From assembly GCF_027484945.1 (NCBI RefSeq), contig NZ_JAIXRZ010000009.1, positions 1 through 44,656 on the forward strand: DNA of 44,656 nucleotides, given 5' to 3'. A program made the translations under genes and the position numbers. Positions 8,679-17,059 of the stretch are shown here, piece by piece; position 1 is the first letter of the stretch; each line of letters starts with the position of its first letter. This stretch comes from Flavobacterium sp. (GTDB lineage: Bacteria; Bacteroidota; Bacteroidia; Flavobacteriales; Flavobacteriaceae). The notes below the pieces were generated by a model. The model did not search any database. It had not been told where the DNA came from and was given only the letters and a program-made list of their open reading frames with translations.

Positions 8679-9254
8679 ATGAAAAAAAAAATACTAACTG
8701 CTGTAATTATTTTAGTTTTAGGAGCTGGAGGTAAGTATGTTTATGATCGACATATCAATCATAACTTTAAGACAATTACCGAAGGTAAAGTATATAAAAG
8801 TGGGGTAATACCACCCGATGAAATTGAAGCTTATGTAAAGAAATACCATATCAAATCGATTGTTGATTTGCGCTTTCCTGGAACAGGAGATGACGTGAAT
8901 AATCCTGAAGTCCCTGCAGAATTGAAAGCCGAAAAATTAGCAGTGGCTAAAATTCCGGGGGTCAATTATTTCAACAACGGTTCAGACCAAGTCCCCAATC
9001 AAAAGAATCTGGATTATTTCTATACAATTATGGATAATCCAAAAAATTATCCCGTATTGATTCATTGTTACCACGGTATTGGTCGTGCGCAGTTATATGC
9101 AGCCCTTTATCGAATGGAATATGAAGGTTGGTCCAACGAGGAAGCCCGAGCGCAGACAGCTTTCCCAATCAGGTTTAGTTCTTTCGACGACGGTAAACCA
9201 AAAGGTGAATTTTTAAAAAATTATAAAACCCGAAAACAAAAAAGAGCTAAATAA
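8679..9254 (+). CDS. Membrane-anchored dual-specificity/tyrosine phosphatase-like protein
   Basis: 191 residues with an N-terminal hydrophobic anchor or uncleaved signal (about 5-19) and a protein-tyrosine-phosphatase-type domain outside it. The P-loop HCYHGIGRAQ gives the C-x5-R signature with Cys130 and Arg136. The preceding VDLRFPG segment (62-68) with acidic residues at 71-72 is where such families carry substrate-binding and general-acid residues. The chosen ATG is at 8679; another ATG at 8671 overlaps the upstream stop but is out of this frame. Seven bases after the sulfatase gene, it is likely in the same transcript and could act on a phosphorylated envelope substrate. Protein versus lipid or carbohydrate phosphate as substrate cannot be decided. 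Confidence 0.8.
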   Translation: MKKKILTAVIILVLGAGGKYVYDRHINHNFKTITEGKVYKSGVIPPDEIEAYVKKYHIKSIVDLRFPGTGDDVNNPEVPAELKAEKLAVAKIPGVNYFNNGSDQVPNQKNLDYFYTIMDNPKNYPVLIHCYHGIGRAQLYAALYRMEYEGWSNEEARAQTAFPIRFSSFDDGKPKGEFLKNYKTRKQKRAK

Positions 9255-9261
9255 GTTTTTT

Positions 9262-9341
9262 AATGTGACAATGAAACAATGAGTCGATGTGTCAATTAGC
9301 CAATTAGCCAATTAGCCAATTAGCCAATAACCCGATGAGTA
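9262..9341. repeat. Degenerate 8-bp tandem repeat array
   Basis: Ten consecutive octamers stay in one register, with the approximate consensus RATnnGnC. The first four are AATGTGAC, AATGAAAC, AATGAGTC and GATGTGTC; then come four exact copies of AATTAGCC (9294-9325), AATAACCC and GATGAGTA. Three more units in a shifted register lie at 9386-9409 (AATTGGCT, GATGTGGC, AATGTGAT). The array sits between convergent genes and codes for nothing I can support. A related array is at 17778-17833. The rest of the 9255-9475 gap holds only a 7-base inverted repeat (9410-9416 and 9451-9457). Confidence 0.85.
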
Positions 9342-9475
9342 AACCCGACCACCCAACCACAGGCAGGCCGACGAATCGATTCGAAAATTGGCTGATGTGG
9401 CAATGTGATGCTATCGTTTTATTGTGATTTGAAAAGAGATTATTGCCTTGCGATAGCCTCAATCTTTCTAAAAAG

Positions 9476-9934
9476 TTACTTGACCGATTTCTTCTTTTCT
9501 TCTTTGGTAGTAAACAATTTCATGCGTTCTCCGTTAATGAAAATTTTACAGGTATTTAAATGGACAGTCATTTCTACATGGGTCCAGGATTCTTCGGGCT
9601 CGTCTGAATTGGGTGTTGTATACTTGTAATACAAAATGTATTTTATATTGTCATACCCTTTGGTTTCTTTTAAAACCCCACTTTCAGAACATTCCAACCC
9701 CCAAATTATTGGCCGCTTAACGGCTTCATGTTGTTGGTAATATCCCGTTCCACCAGAGTTTAACTCAATTACGGGTTCGCCGCCTTTGAATTGGTACGTA
9801 CCATAAATTGGGTATTCACATTTTGTGGTAATAAATAACTTTCGGTCTTCGGTTTCGATTTCACTTACTTTCTGGGCAAAACAAACGGAAGCCGTTAGAA
9901 AAAAAACACTATAAAAAAAGGTACGTAGTAGCAT
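9476..9934 (-). CDS. Secreted protein of unknown function
   Basis: 152 residues with a clear signal peptide (hydrophobic about 4-17, likely cleavage after SVCFA before Gln21). The mature part is rich in charged and aromatic residues, with three Cys (about residues 39, 81 and 128) that could form a disulfide, and a basic C-terminus ending KKEEKKKSVK. I do not recognise a family. It is a single gene between the octamer array and the purL terminator, on the same strand as purL but separated from it by a strong hairpin. Predicted periplasmic or outer-membrane-associated; function unknown. Confidence 0.7.
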   Translation of the reverse strand: MLLRTFFYSVFFLTASVCFAQKVSEIETEDRKLFITTKCEYPIYGTYQFKGGEPVIELNSGGTGYYQQHEAVKRPIIWGLECSESGVLKETKGYDNIKYILYYKYTTPNSDEPEESWTHVEMTVHLNTCKIFINGERMKLFTTKEEKKKSVK

Positions 9935-9962
9935 AGGGTTTAAATTTAGGGTACAAGTTACT

Positions 9963-10003
9963 AAAAAAAGGAAGCCTAACCTGAAATAAATTCATGTTAG
10001 GCT
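9963..10003 (-). terminator. Rho-independent terminator after purL
   Basis: Stem AGCCTAAC / GTTAGGCT (9973-9980 and 9996-10003), continued inside by TGAA / TTCA, then a T-rich run on the minus strand (plus-strand A-run 9963-9969). It lies 12 bases past the purL stop codon. Confidence 0.85.
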
Positions 10004-10014
10004 TTAGGCTATAA

Positions 10015-13000
10015 TTATTTTTTTTCTATCCATTTACGGGCATTTACAAATGCTTCAATCCAGGGACTTACCGTATCTTTTTCACCTCGGTCGGGATAAT
10101 AAGCCCAGTTCCAAGGAAAAATCGACCGTTCAATATGCGGCATCATTATCAAATGTCGTCCCGTTGCATCACATAGCATAGCCGTATTGTAATCGGAGCC
10201 GTTCGGATTGGCAGGGTAATTTTCATAGGCATATTTGGCAACAATGGGGTATTGATTTTCTGCTTCCGGCAAGTTAAATTTACCTTCCCCGTGCGAAATC
10301 CATACGCCCAATGTACAGCCTTCTAGGGTAGACAACATTACGGAGTTATTTTTTTGTATGGTAACCAAAGTAAAGCCACTTTCGTGTTTTTTACTGTCGT
10401 TATGGTGCATTTTTCCGTGTACAGCATGCTCTGGGTGAATCAATTCCAATTCCATAAACAACTGACAACCGTTGCATATCCCTACCGACAGGGTATCAGG
10501 CCGTGCAAAGAATTTTTTTAAAGCTGCATTTGCTTTTTCGTTGTATAGGAACGCACCGGCCCAGCCTTTTGCGCTTCCCAAGACATCCGAATTGGAAAAT
10601 CCTCCAACTGCACCAATAAATTGTACGTCTTCTAAATTTTCACGACCGCTAATCAAATCGGTCATGTGAATGTCTTTGACGTCAAATCCAGCCAAATACA
10701 TCGCATGAGCCATTTCGCGTTCCGAATTACTTCCTTTTTCACGAATAATCGCAGCTTTGGGACGAATTGCTGGTCGTGGCTCTACCTTTCCAGTAAAATG
10801 GGCAGGAAATTGATACCGAAGGGGTTGTTCAAAAATATGAGTAAAACGCTCTTGCGCTTTGTTGTTTTGGGTTTGTTTTTGATCGAGTAAATAGGATGTT
10901 TCAAACCAAATTTTACGCAAATGAGGAATGTCGAGTTCTAAACCATCAATCGTTAATGTTTCATTGGTTGTGATACTACCTAGACGAATGATTTCTACAT
11001 TTTCTTTCGCAAAAGCAGCTTCAAATTCGGTATCATTTTGTGCTTGCAAAACCCAACCAATATTTTCTGCAAATAAGATTTTAATGGAATCTTTTTCTTT
11101 AAATTCCGCTAAAGTCAAAGAGGCGCCCAATTGATTATCGGCAAAGCACATTTCCAAAAGTGTCGTGATCAATCCGCCGCTCCCAATATCATGACCTGCA
11201 GCAATTTGACGGTTTTTAATTAAATTTTGAACAGTATTAAATGCTTTTTTGAAGTATAAAGCATCTTGAATCGTAGGAACTTCGTTGCCAATCGTATTTC
11301 GAATTTGGCCGAATGAACTTCCGCCCAACTTAAATTCGTCTTGCGAAAGTGAAATATAGTATAACGAGCCGGCATTTCGCTGCGCTACGGGTTCAACCAC
11401 TTTTGTTATGTTGGAACATTGCCCAATCGCGGATATAATAACGGTACCCGGAGCAATTACTTCACCATTTGGGTATTTTTGTTTCATGGATAAGGAATCC
11501 TTTCCTGTAGGTATGTTGATACCCAATGCTATGGCAAATGCCGAACAAGCTTCAACTGCTTCGTAAAGGCGTGCGTCTTCTCCTTCATTTTTACAAGCCC
11601 ACATCCAATTAGCCGACAAGGATACACTTTGTAAACCCTCTTTTAATGGAGCAAAAACGATATTGGATAAGGCTTCACCAATCGCATTGCGACTACCTGC
11701 TTTCGGATCAATTAAAGCTGCAACAGGGGCATGACCAATACTAGTCGCAACACCTTCTTTACCTTCAAAATCCAACGCCATTACCCCAACATTGTTTAAG
11801 GGTAATTGCAACGGACCCGCACATTGTTGTTTGGCTACTCGTCCACCTACACAACGGTCTACTTTGTTGGTTAACCAATCTTTACAAGCCACCGCTTCCA
11901 AGCGTAATACTTGTTCTAAATAAGATTGGAGTGCATCGCTTGTATAGGTTATTGCTTCATAATTTCGCGCAACGGTACGATCACTCATGATCGTTTTGGG
12001 TGAACTACCAAACATATCATTCAAGGCCAAATCCATTGGTTTTGCGCCTGATTTTAATCCTTCAATTGTAAATTTATGATCGTTTGTGATTGCACCCACC
12101 GTATACATTGGGGAGCGCTCACGTTCGGCAATACGTTCCAAGGTTTCAAGATCTTTAGAACCTATAACCAATCCCATGCGTTCTTGGGATTCATTGCCAA
12201 TAATTTCTTTAGCAGAAAGCGTGGGATCACCCACAGGAAGTTGATCTAAGTCAATGGCACCACCGGTTGCTTCAACTAACTCGGAAAGACAATTTAAATG
12301 GCCGCCCGCACCGTGATCATGAATGGAAACAATTGGATTTTGATCACTTTCCACCAATCCACGAATCGCATTGGCTGCTCGTTTTTGCATTTCGGGGTTG
12401 GAACGTTGAATGGCATTGAGTTCGATACCCGAACCAAAAGCACCCGTATCGGCTGAGGAAACGGCAGCGCCTCCCATTCCGATGCGGTAGTTTTCACCGC
12501 CTAAAATTACAATTTGGTCCCCCAATTGCGGTTCATGTTTTTGGGCTTGCTCGGCTTTGCCGTAACCAATACCACCGGCTTGCATGATTACTTTGTCATA
12601 ACCCAATTTGCGGTTGTTTTCTTCGTGTTCAAAGGTGAGAACCGAACCTGTAATTAAGGGTTGTCCAAACTTGTTTCCAAAATCAGAGGCACCATTGGAT
12701 GCTTTGATTAAAATATCCATAGGGGTTTGGTAGAGCCAATCCCGTTCTTGCATGGATTTTTCCCAGGGCCGATCTTGGGTAAGCCGCGAATAAGCCGTCA
12801 TGTAAACCGCTGTACCTGCGAGTGGGAGTGAACCCTGACCACCCGCTAGACGATCACGAATTTCTCCACCCGACCCTGTTGCCGCTCCATTAAAAGGTTC
12901 GACGGTAGTTGGAAAATTATGGGTTTCGGCCTTCAAGGAAAGTACCGAAGTAAACGGCTTTTTGGTATAGAAATCGGCTACATCGGCCCGTTGTGGTGCA

Positions 13001-13665
13001 AACTGTTCGACTACCGGACCTTCAATGAAGGCAACATTATCTTTATATGCCGATACAATTGTATTGGGATGCTCGGCCGCTGTTTTTTTAATTAATTTAA
13101 AAAGCGACGTTTCTTTTTCAATCCCGTCAATCACAAAAGTTCCATTGAAAATTTTATGGCGGCAGTGCTCAGAGTTGACTTGCGAAAATCCAAAGACTTC
13201 TGAATCGGTCAACTTACGGCCTAATTTTTCAGCCAATTGATTCAAATAGGATACTTCTTCCTCACTTAACGCTAAACCTTCTTGTTGGTTGTAAGCAGCA
13301 ATGTCTTCTATTTCGAGAATCGGTTCGGGCTGAAGATGAATTGTAAATAATTCTTGATGCAATCGATCAAATTGCTGGGATAGCATGGGGTCAAAATCTA
13401 TCGTGTCGGCCGCACTTGCATGAAATTCTTCAATACGGACAATGCCCGAAATACCCATGTTTTGTGTAATTTCAACCGCATTAGTACTCCATGGAGTTAT
13501 CATAGTTGCCCGAGGACCAATAAAGGTGCCGTTGATTTCGAGTTGGTCTATTTTTTGGGTATTTCCAAACAACCAATTGAGTTTTTGGAGGGTTGTTTCA
13601 GAAAATGGAGTAGTGGATTGTACTGCATAAACAGTTCCGGTTTCGCATCCGAAAAAATGAATCAT
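10015..13665 (-). CDS. purL: Phosphoribosylformylglycinamidine synthase, large single-chain form
   Basis: FGAM synthase for the fourth step of purine biosynthesis: formylglycinamide ribotide, glutamine and ATP give FGAM. At 1216 residues it is the long PurL that fuses synthetase and glutaminase, somewhat shorter than the 1295 of E. coli. Visible: the linker motif SQVNSEHCRHKIF (about 160-175), the ATP/substrate segment KAETHNFPTTVEPFNGAATG (about 245-265), and the C-terminal class I glutaminase with SVGICNGCQLF (nucleophile Cys1064) and PHIERS near the end. The start at 13665 (MIHFFGCETGTVYAVQ) is preferred over an in-frame ATG at 13773 because a promoter (13692-13723) and the upstream gene's terminator (13760-13780) lie between them. 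Transcribed alone. Confidence 0.97.
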   Translation of the reverse strand: MIHFFGCETGTVYAVQSTTPFSETTLQKLNWLFGNTQKIDQLEINGTFIGPRATMITPWSTNAVEITQNMGISGIVRIEEFHASAADTIDFDPMLSQQFDRLHQELFTIHLQPEPILEIEDIAAYNQQEGLALSEEEVSYLNQLAEKLGRKLTDSEVFGFSQVNSEHCRHKIFNGTFVIDGIEKETSLFKLIKKTAAEHPNTIVSAYKDNVAFIEGPVVEQFAPQRADVADFYTKKPFTSVLSLKAETHNFPTTVEPFNGAATGSGGEIRDRLAGGQGSLPLAGTAVYMTAYSRLTQDRPWEKSMQERDWLYQTPMDILIKASNGASDFGNKFGQPLITGSVLTFEHEENNRKLGYDKVIMQAGGIGYGKAEQAQKHEPQLGDQIVILGGENYRIGMGGAAVSSADTGAFGSGIELNAIQRSNPEMQKRAANAIRGLVESDQNPIVSIHDHGAGGHLNCLSELVEATGGAIDLDQLPVGDPTLSAKEIIGNESQERMGLVIGSKDLETLERIAERERSPMYTVGAITNDHKFTIEGLKSGAKPMDLALNDMFGSSPKTIMSDRTVARNYEAITYTSDALQSYLEQVLRLEAVACKDWLTNKVDRCVGGRVAKQQCAGPLQLPLNNVGVMALDFEGKEGVATSIGHAPVAALIDPKAGSRNAIGEALSNIVFAPLKEGLQSVSLSANWMWACKNEGEDARLYEAVEACSAFAIALGINIPTGKDSLSMKQKYPNGEVIAPGTVIISAIGQCSNITKVVEPVAQRNAGSLYYISLSQDEFKLGGSSFGQIRNTIGNEVPTIQDALYFKKAFNTVQNLIKNRQIAAGHDIGSGGLITTLLEMCFADNQLGASLTLAEFKEKDSIKILFAENIGWVLQAQNDTEFEAAFAKENVEIIRLGSITTNETLTIDGLELDIPHLRKIWFETSYLLDQKQTQNNKAQERFTHIFEQPLRYQFPAHFTGKVEPRPAIRPKAAIIREKGSNSEREMAHAMYLAGFDVKDIHMTDLISGRENLEDVQFIGAVGGFSNSDVLGSAKGWAGAFLYNEKANAALKKFFARPDTLSVGICNGCQLFMELELIHPEHAVHGKMHHNDSKKHESGFTLVTIQKNNSVMLSTLEGCTLGVWISHGEGKFNLPEAENQYPIVAKYAYENYPANPNGSDYNTAMLCDATGRHLIMMPHIERSIFPWNWAYYPDRGEKDTVSPWIEAFVNARKWIEKK

Positions 13666-13691
13666 TGTTGTGTTGTTGTAATGTTGTGCCA

Positions 13692-13723
13692 CAAAGGTAA
13701 GCGAATCTTGAAAGGCTAGCAAA
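13692..13723 (-). promoter_or_regulatory. purL promoter (-33 TTTG / -7 TACCTTTG)
   Basis: On the minus strand, TTTG (13720-13723) is followed after 20 bases by TACCTTTG (13692-13699), an excellent match to the Bacteroidota consensus. The -7 element ends 26 bases before the chosen purL start codon and supports that start. Confidence 0.75.
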
Positions 13724-13759
13724 CCGATTGGGAATAGTTTTTCACAGGTTTTTGACAAT

Positions 13760-13780
13760 AAAAAAACCTCCAAAAGGAGG
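13760..13780 (-). terminator. Rho-independent terminator after the beta-rich lipoprotein gene
   Basis: Short stem CCTCC / GGAGG (13767-13771 and 13776-13780) with a four-base loop and a run of T on the minus strand, just downstream of the lipoprotein stop codon. Confidence 0.75.
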
Positions 13781-13788
13781 CTATTCGC

Positions 13789-15408
13789 TTAATCTGAAAT
13801 AAACTGGTAAGCACCAATGTTGGGATTCGGTGCCCGCAATTTGTTCAGTATATCTACCGTAACCGATGTATTTGCTGCAGGCATGGTTGTAAATAAATCA
13901 ACCGTCGGCCACAGTTTGTTTTCGGTTACTTTTTTCAATTTCGGATTGAATACCTGTCCATTGTTTGCATTATAACAGTTGGTAAAATTGGTTGTATTGG
14001 TAGGTAAATACAACGGATTTGAATTGCTATTGTTTAATTTGATCAAACAATTTTGAAATTGGTAGGCAAACGTAACATTGGGTATACTGGAATTGGGCGG
14101 TGTGAATTTATCCAATTTTAACGTATTTTGATTACTACCATAAATAATACAATTGGTAAAATTAGCTTGCGTTAAATCACTTATGTAAGTAGCTTCTGAA
14201 GTCTCAATATAATTTCCAATAACTACAGCAAACTGTTTCGAACTGTTCCAATTGTTATTAAATGTACAATGGGTAAAATTGTAGGCTCCGCCAAGGGTTG
14301 CTGCTAATGAAGCTTGTCCGCAATAGTTGATTGCCATATTGGTAGCTGTAATTTGTGCGTCACGGCCCAATAGTCCCACATTGGCACAGTTGTAAATTTG
14401 TACATTCGACAAGTTCAACTTCGGTTGGTTGCTATCGGGTTCAATAAAAGGTAATCGTTTTTGAACCAACAAACCAACTGTTGCATTTTTTATGGTTAAG
14501 TGGTTGATCGTATTGGTGTTAAGTTCTGAAAGAATGATCACAGCACCCCATTGTCCGGGTACTTCACTGTAAAGTGGTTCCAATCGATCCCCTTCAAAAA
14601 CAACTTCATTGGTCAAGTTGGCCGGATCGTTGTTCGGAGGATTACCACCGTTAATTTGAATGGAGGCATTCTGACTCACCAACAGGTTCGAATTGGCATG
14701 AAAATGGACGCGCGCTCCCGCATCAACGACTAGATTTTTTCCGTTGGGAACCATGGCGGTGCCATAAATAACATAGGGTTTTTGATTGGTCCAGTGTAAC
14801 TCATCGCCATTTACAGGGTCATTTTCACTTAAATTACTTCCAATATAGGTTAAAGGATTTCCATCCGGATCCAATCCAAGGGAAATCGTCTCGTATACAT
14901 TTTGATTATCCCGCTGGGGGTAAATAAAAATCGCATCTTGGATTAACGTAACTAAATCTACATCTTGAATCACATTGTTTGCATGACGGAATTCGATTTT
15001 ATCGGTGTATAAATAATCGGTAGGATTAGCATCGGCCACGTCAGCGGTGACTTCGATAAAAATAAACATACTGTCTTTGGCTAATAATTCGACATTTCGG
15101 AAAATTTTTCCATCACCTGTACCGTTGTTGTCGGCATCTTCACCGGTCATACCATCAACCATAATACGGTAATTTGAGTTTACTCCTTTACCCAATTGTA
15201 CCGTCGGGATGGCAATATCTTTGTCTGAATCATTGTATACTTTTAAACGGTAAGTGCTTGAACCGATATTAGTGAAAACCGTATCCAAATAGACGGTATC
15301 TTTTGAAAATCGAAGTGCGACCGTACTGGGTTCAAACTCAAAATCATCGCGACACGAAGTAAATAGAACACCCGAGAGTAAAGCGATTAAAAAAAGTAGT
15401 TTGCGCAT
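13789..15408 (-). CDS. Lipoprotein with beta-helix-like repeats
   Basis: 539-residue exported lipoprotein. The signal peptide MRKLLFLIALLSGVLFTSC ends in a lipobox with Cys19. The N-terminal third has a beta-sandwich look (VALRFSKDTVYLDTVFTNIG...), and from about residue 220 there are many short runs of N, T and hydrophobics (YNCANVGLLG, FTNCIIYGSN, FQNCLIKLN) typical of right-handed parallel beta-helices. The start at 15406-15408 is set by the signal peptide; an upstream ATG at 15453 adds 15 residues. Related proteins are common in Flavobacteriaceae, where similar lipoproteins often face the cell surface. No enzymatic residues can be assigned. It is transcribed toward purL but separated by a terminator. 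Confidence 0.72.
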   Translation of the reverse strand: MRKLLFLIALLSGVLFTSCRDDFEFEPSTVALRFSKDTVYLDTVFTNIGSSTYRLKVYNDSDKDIAIPTVQLGKGVNSNYRIMVDGMTGEDADNNGTGDGKIFRNVELLAKDSMFIFIEVTADVADANPTDYLYTDKIEFRHANNVIQDVDLVTLIQDAIFIYPQRDNQNVYETISLGLDPDGNPLTYIGSNLSENDPVNGDELHWTNQKPYVIYGTAMVPNGKNLVVDAGARVHFHANSNLLVSQNASIQINGGNPPNNDPANLTNEVVFEGDRLEPLYSEVPGQWGAVIILSELNTNTINHLTIKNATVGLLVQKRLPFIEPDSNQPKLNLSNVQIYNCANVGLLGRDAQITATNMAINYCGQASLAATLGGAYNFTHCTFNNNWNSSKQFAVVIGNYIETSEATYISDLTQANFTNCIIYGSNQNTLKLDKFTPPNSSIPNVTFAYQFQNCLIKLNNSNSNPLYLPTNTTNFTNCYNANNGQVFNPKLKKVTENKLWPTVDLFTTMPAANTSVTVDILNKLRAPNPNIGAYQFISD

Positions 15409-15538
15409 GGTTATAAACTGAGAATTTTGGTAAAAATAACGATTTTGATTCATTCATTACCGCATTTATTCGAGTCATAACGTATTTTTTTTCATTTTAT
15501 TCTCAATCAATTGCATTGTTGGTCTCACGGAAATGGGC

Positions 15539-15546
15539 TATTTTTG
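15539..15546 (+). promoter_or_regulatory. -7 promoter element of the menI-menF-bshB1 genes
   Basis: TATTTTTG matches TAnnTTTG, with TTG at 15516-15518 (spacer 20) or 15519-15521 (spacer 17). It ends 15 bases before the ATG at 15562 and rules against the longer in-frame start at 15511, which would lie upstream of transcription. Confidence 0.6.
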
Positions 15547-15561
15547 CGCAAAATTGGAACC

Positions 15562-15984
15562 ATGACCTTTGATAAAGAAAAAATGCTTCAATTGTGTAAT
15601 GCTTGGAGCAAAAATACCTTGATGGAAACCCTTGAAATTGAATATGTTGATGCTGGGGAAGATTTTTTGGTTGCCACAATGCCGGTTAATCCTCGAGTGC
15701 ATCAACCTATGGGCTTGTTGCATGGTGGTGCTTCGGTTGCGCTTGCAGAAAGTGTAGGCAGTGCAGCATCAATTATGTTTGTCAATCCAGAAAAACAAGA
15801 GGTGCGGGGTATTGAGATTTCTGCCAATCACGTAAAAGCCAAGCGCGAGGGTAAGGTAACCGCTACTGCAAAAATCCTTCACAAAGGAGCAAGTATTCAT
15901 TTGTGGGAAATCCGTATTGTTGACGAAGCCAATAATTTGGTCTCGCTATGCAAACTGACCAACATGATTCTACCGAAACGCTAA
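15562..15984 (+). CDS. menI: Hotdog-fold thioesterase, probable 1,4-dihydroxy-2-naphthoyl-CoA hydrolase
   Basis: 140-residue hotdog thioesterase closely resembling E. coli MenI (YdiI), which releases DHNA from DHNA-CoA in menaquinone synthesis. The active-site block QPMGLLHGGASVALAESVGS keeps Gln48, His54 and catalytic Glu63 at the same numbering as YdiI, and ATMPVNPR and GIEISANHVKAKREG also match. Start at ATG 15562, chosen from the promoter position and from alignment with YdiI. The stop overlaps the menF start (TAATG), implying translational coupling and supporting a menaquinone role. A general PaaI-type housekeeping thioesterase is the alternative. Confidence 0.85.
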   Translation: MTFDKEKMLQLCNAWSKNTLMETLEIEYVDAGEDFLVATMPVNPRVHQPMGLLHGGASVALAESVGSAASIMFVNPEKQEVRGIEISANHVKAKREGKVTATAKILHKGASIHLWEIRIVDEANNLVSLCKLTNMILPKR

Positions 15985-17033
15985 TGGAGCACATCCGATT
16001 AAAAGCGAGTCAAAATTTAGCGCACAACATTCCGTTCGTTTGTTATGCCAAACCCGATTCCAATCAAGTAATCGGACTCTTTCAGCGCACTGCTGAAACG
16101 ATTGCTTTTGACCCCGAGGCGGCTGGATTTTGTATGGTCTCGTTTGATGGAACCAACCAATATTTAATTCCCGATACGGCTGCTGATTGCTATTTTGAGC
16201 AATTTTCACCAACGGATTTCTTGTGGAACCCCGAAGTACCATCAATCGATCCGGAAATACAACAACAATTTGAAAATTTGGTTGCAAAAGCAATTCAGGC
16301 AATAGCAACGCATGATTTTCAAAAAGTGGTTCTTTCCCGTAAAGAAATACAATCGGCTACTCCCGAAAATCCCTTTACTGTTTTTGAGCGACTACTCGCA
16401 TTGTATCCTTCGGCTTTTCGGTATCTATGGTATCATCCACAAACCGGAATTTGGTTGGGTGCTACCCCAGAACAATTGCTCCAAAAAACCGATCAATCCC
16501 TTACCACGGTTGCTTTGGCAGGAACCCAAGTAGCTGCTTCCGACGGTCCAGTTGTATGGGGTGAAAAAGAGCAACAAGAGCAACAGTTGGTTACCACTTA
16601 TATTTGTGATACCCTGCAATCGTTTACCGAAAATTTACAGCTCTCAGCACCTTATACGCATCAAGCGGGTTCGTTGTGGCATATCAAAACCGATATCAAA
16701 GCAACCCTTAGTGGCGATTGGAAAGCACTCGTGAACGCATTGCATCCGACCCCTGCTGTTTGTGGTTTGCCTAAAGCGGCAGCGTATCAATTTATTTTGA
16801 ATAATGAAGGCTACGACCGTAAGTTTTATGCGGGTTATTTGGGCGAATGGAACAAAAACTTTACTACTTTTAAGACCGGCGATTGCGATTTGTATGTTAA
16901 TTTGCGTTGTATGCAATGGGAAAATGACCGCGTAGCCCTTTTTGTTGGTTGTGGAATCAATAAAGGCAGTAATCCGGAGTTGGAATTTTTGGAAACGGTA
17001 AATAAAGCTGCAACGGTCAAACGCGCTTTGTAA
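15984..17033 (+). CDS. menF: Isochorismate synthase
   Basis: Chorismate-binding enzyme of 349 residues that converts chorismate to isochorismate, the first committed step of menaquinone synthesis. Seen in order: FQKVVLSRKE (candidate catalytic Lys), GIWLGATPEQLL, TVALAGTQ, HIKTDIKATL, HPTPAVCGLPK, YDRKFYAGYLGEWN, and the closing VGCGINKGSNPELEFLETVNKAATV. The start at 15984 makes a TAATG overlap with menI; an in-frame ATG at 15948 would add 12 residues inside menI. Lack of a salicylate or anthranilate partner gene and the MenI-like neighbour favour MenF. A salicylate synthase or EntC is less likely in this setting. Confidence 0.92.
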   Translation: MEHIRLKASQNLAHNIPFVCYAKPDSNQVIGLFQRTAETIAFDPEAAGFCMVSFDGTNQYLIPDTAADCYFEQFSPTDFLWNPEVPSIDPEIQQQFENLVAKAIQAIATHDFQKVVLSRKEIQSATPENPFTVFERLLALYPSAFRYLWYHPQTGIWLGATPEQLLQKTDQSLTTVALAGTQVAASDGPVVWGEKEQQEQQLVTTYICDTLQSFTENLQLSAPYTHQAGSLWHIKTDIKATLSGDWKALVNALHPTPAVCGLPKAAAYQFILNNEGYDRKFYAGYLGEWNKNFTTFKTGDCDLYVNLRCMQWENDRVALFVGCGINKGSNPELEFLETVNKAATVKRAL

Positions 17034-17059
17034 ATAAGCTATATTTTTAAAAATAAATC

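Noticed and set aside
9293..9328. AATTAGCC repeats as a CRISPR array
   Set aside because: Units are contiguous with no spacers and are only eight bases long; no cas genes are in the window.
9410..9457. Inverted repeat GCTATCG / CGATAGC as a terminator
   Set aside because: The 34-base loop is too long and no T-run follows on either strand.
13666..13773. Longer purL N-terminus starting at 13773
   Set aside because: A good promoter and the upstream gene's terminator lie within this stretch, and the added residues do not look like PurL.
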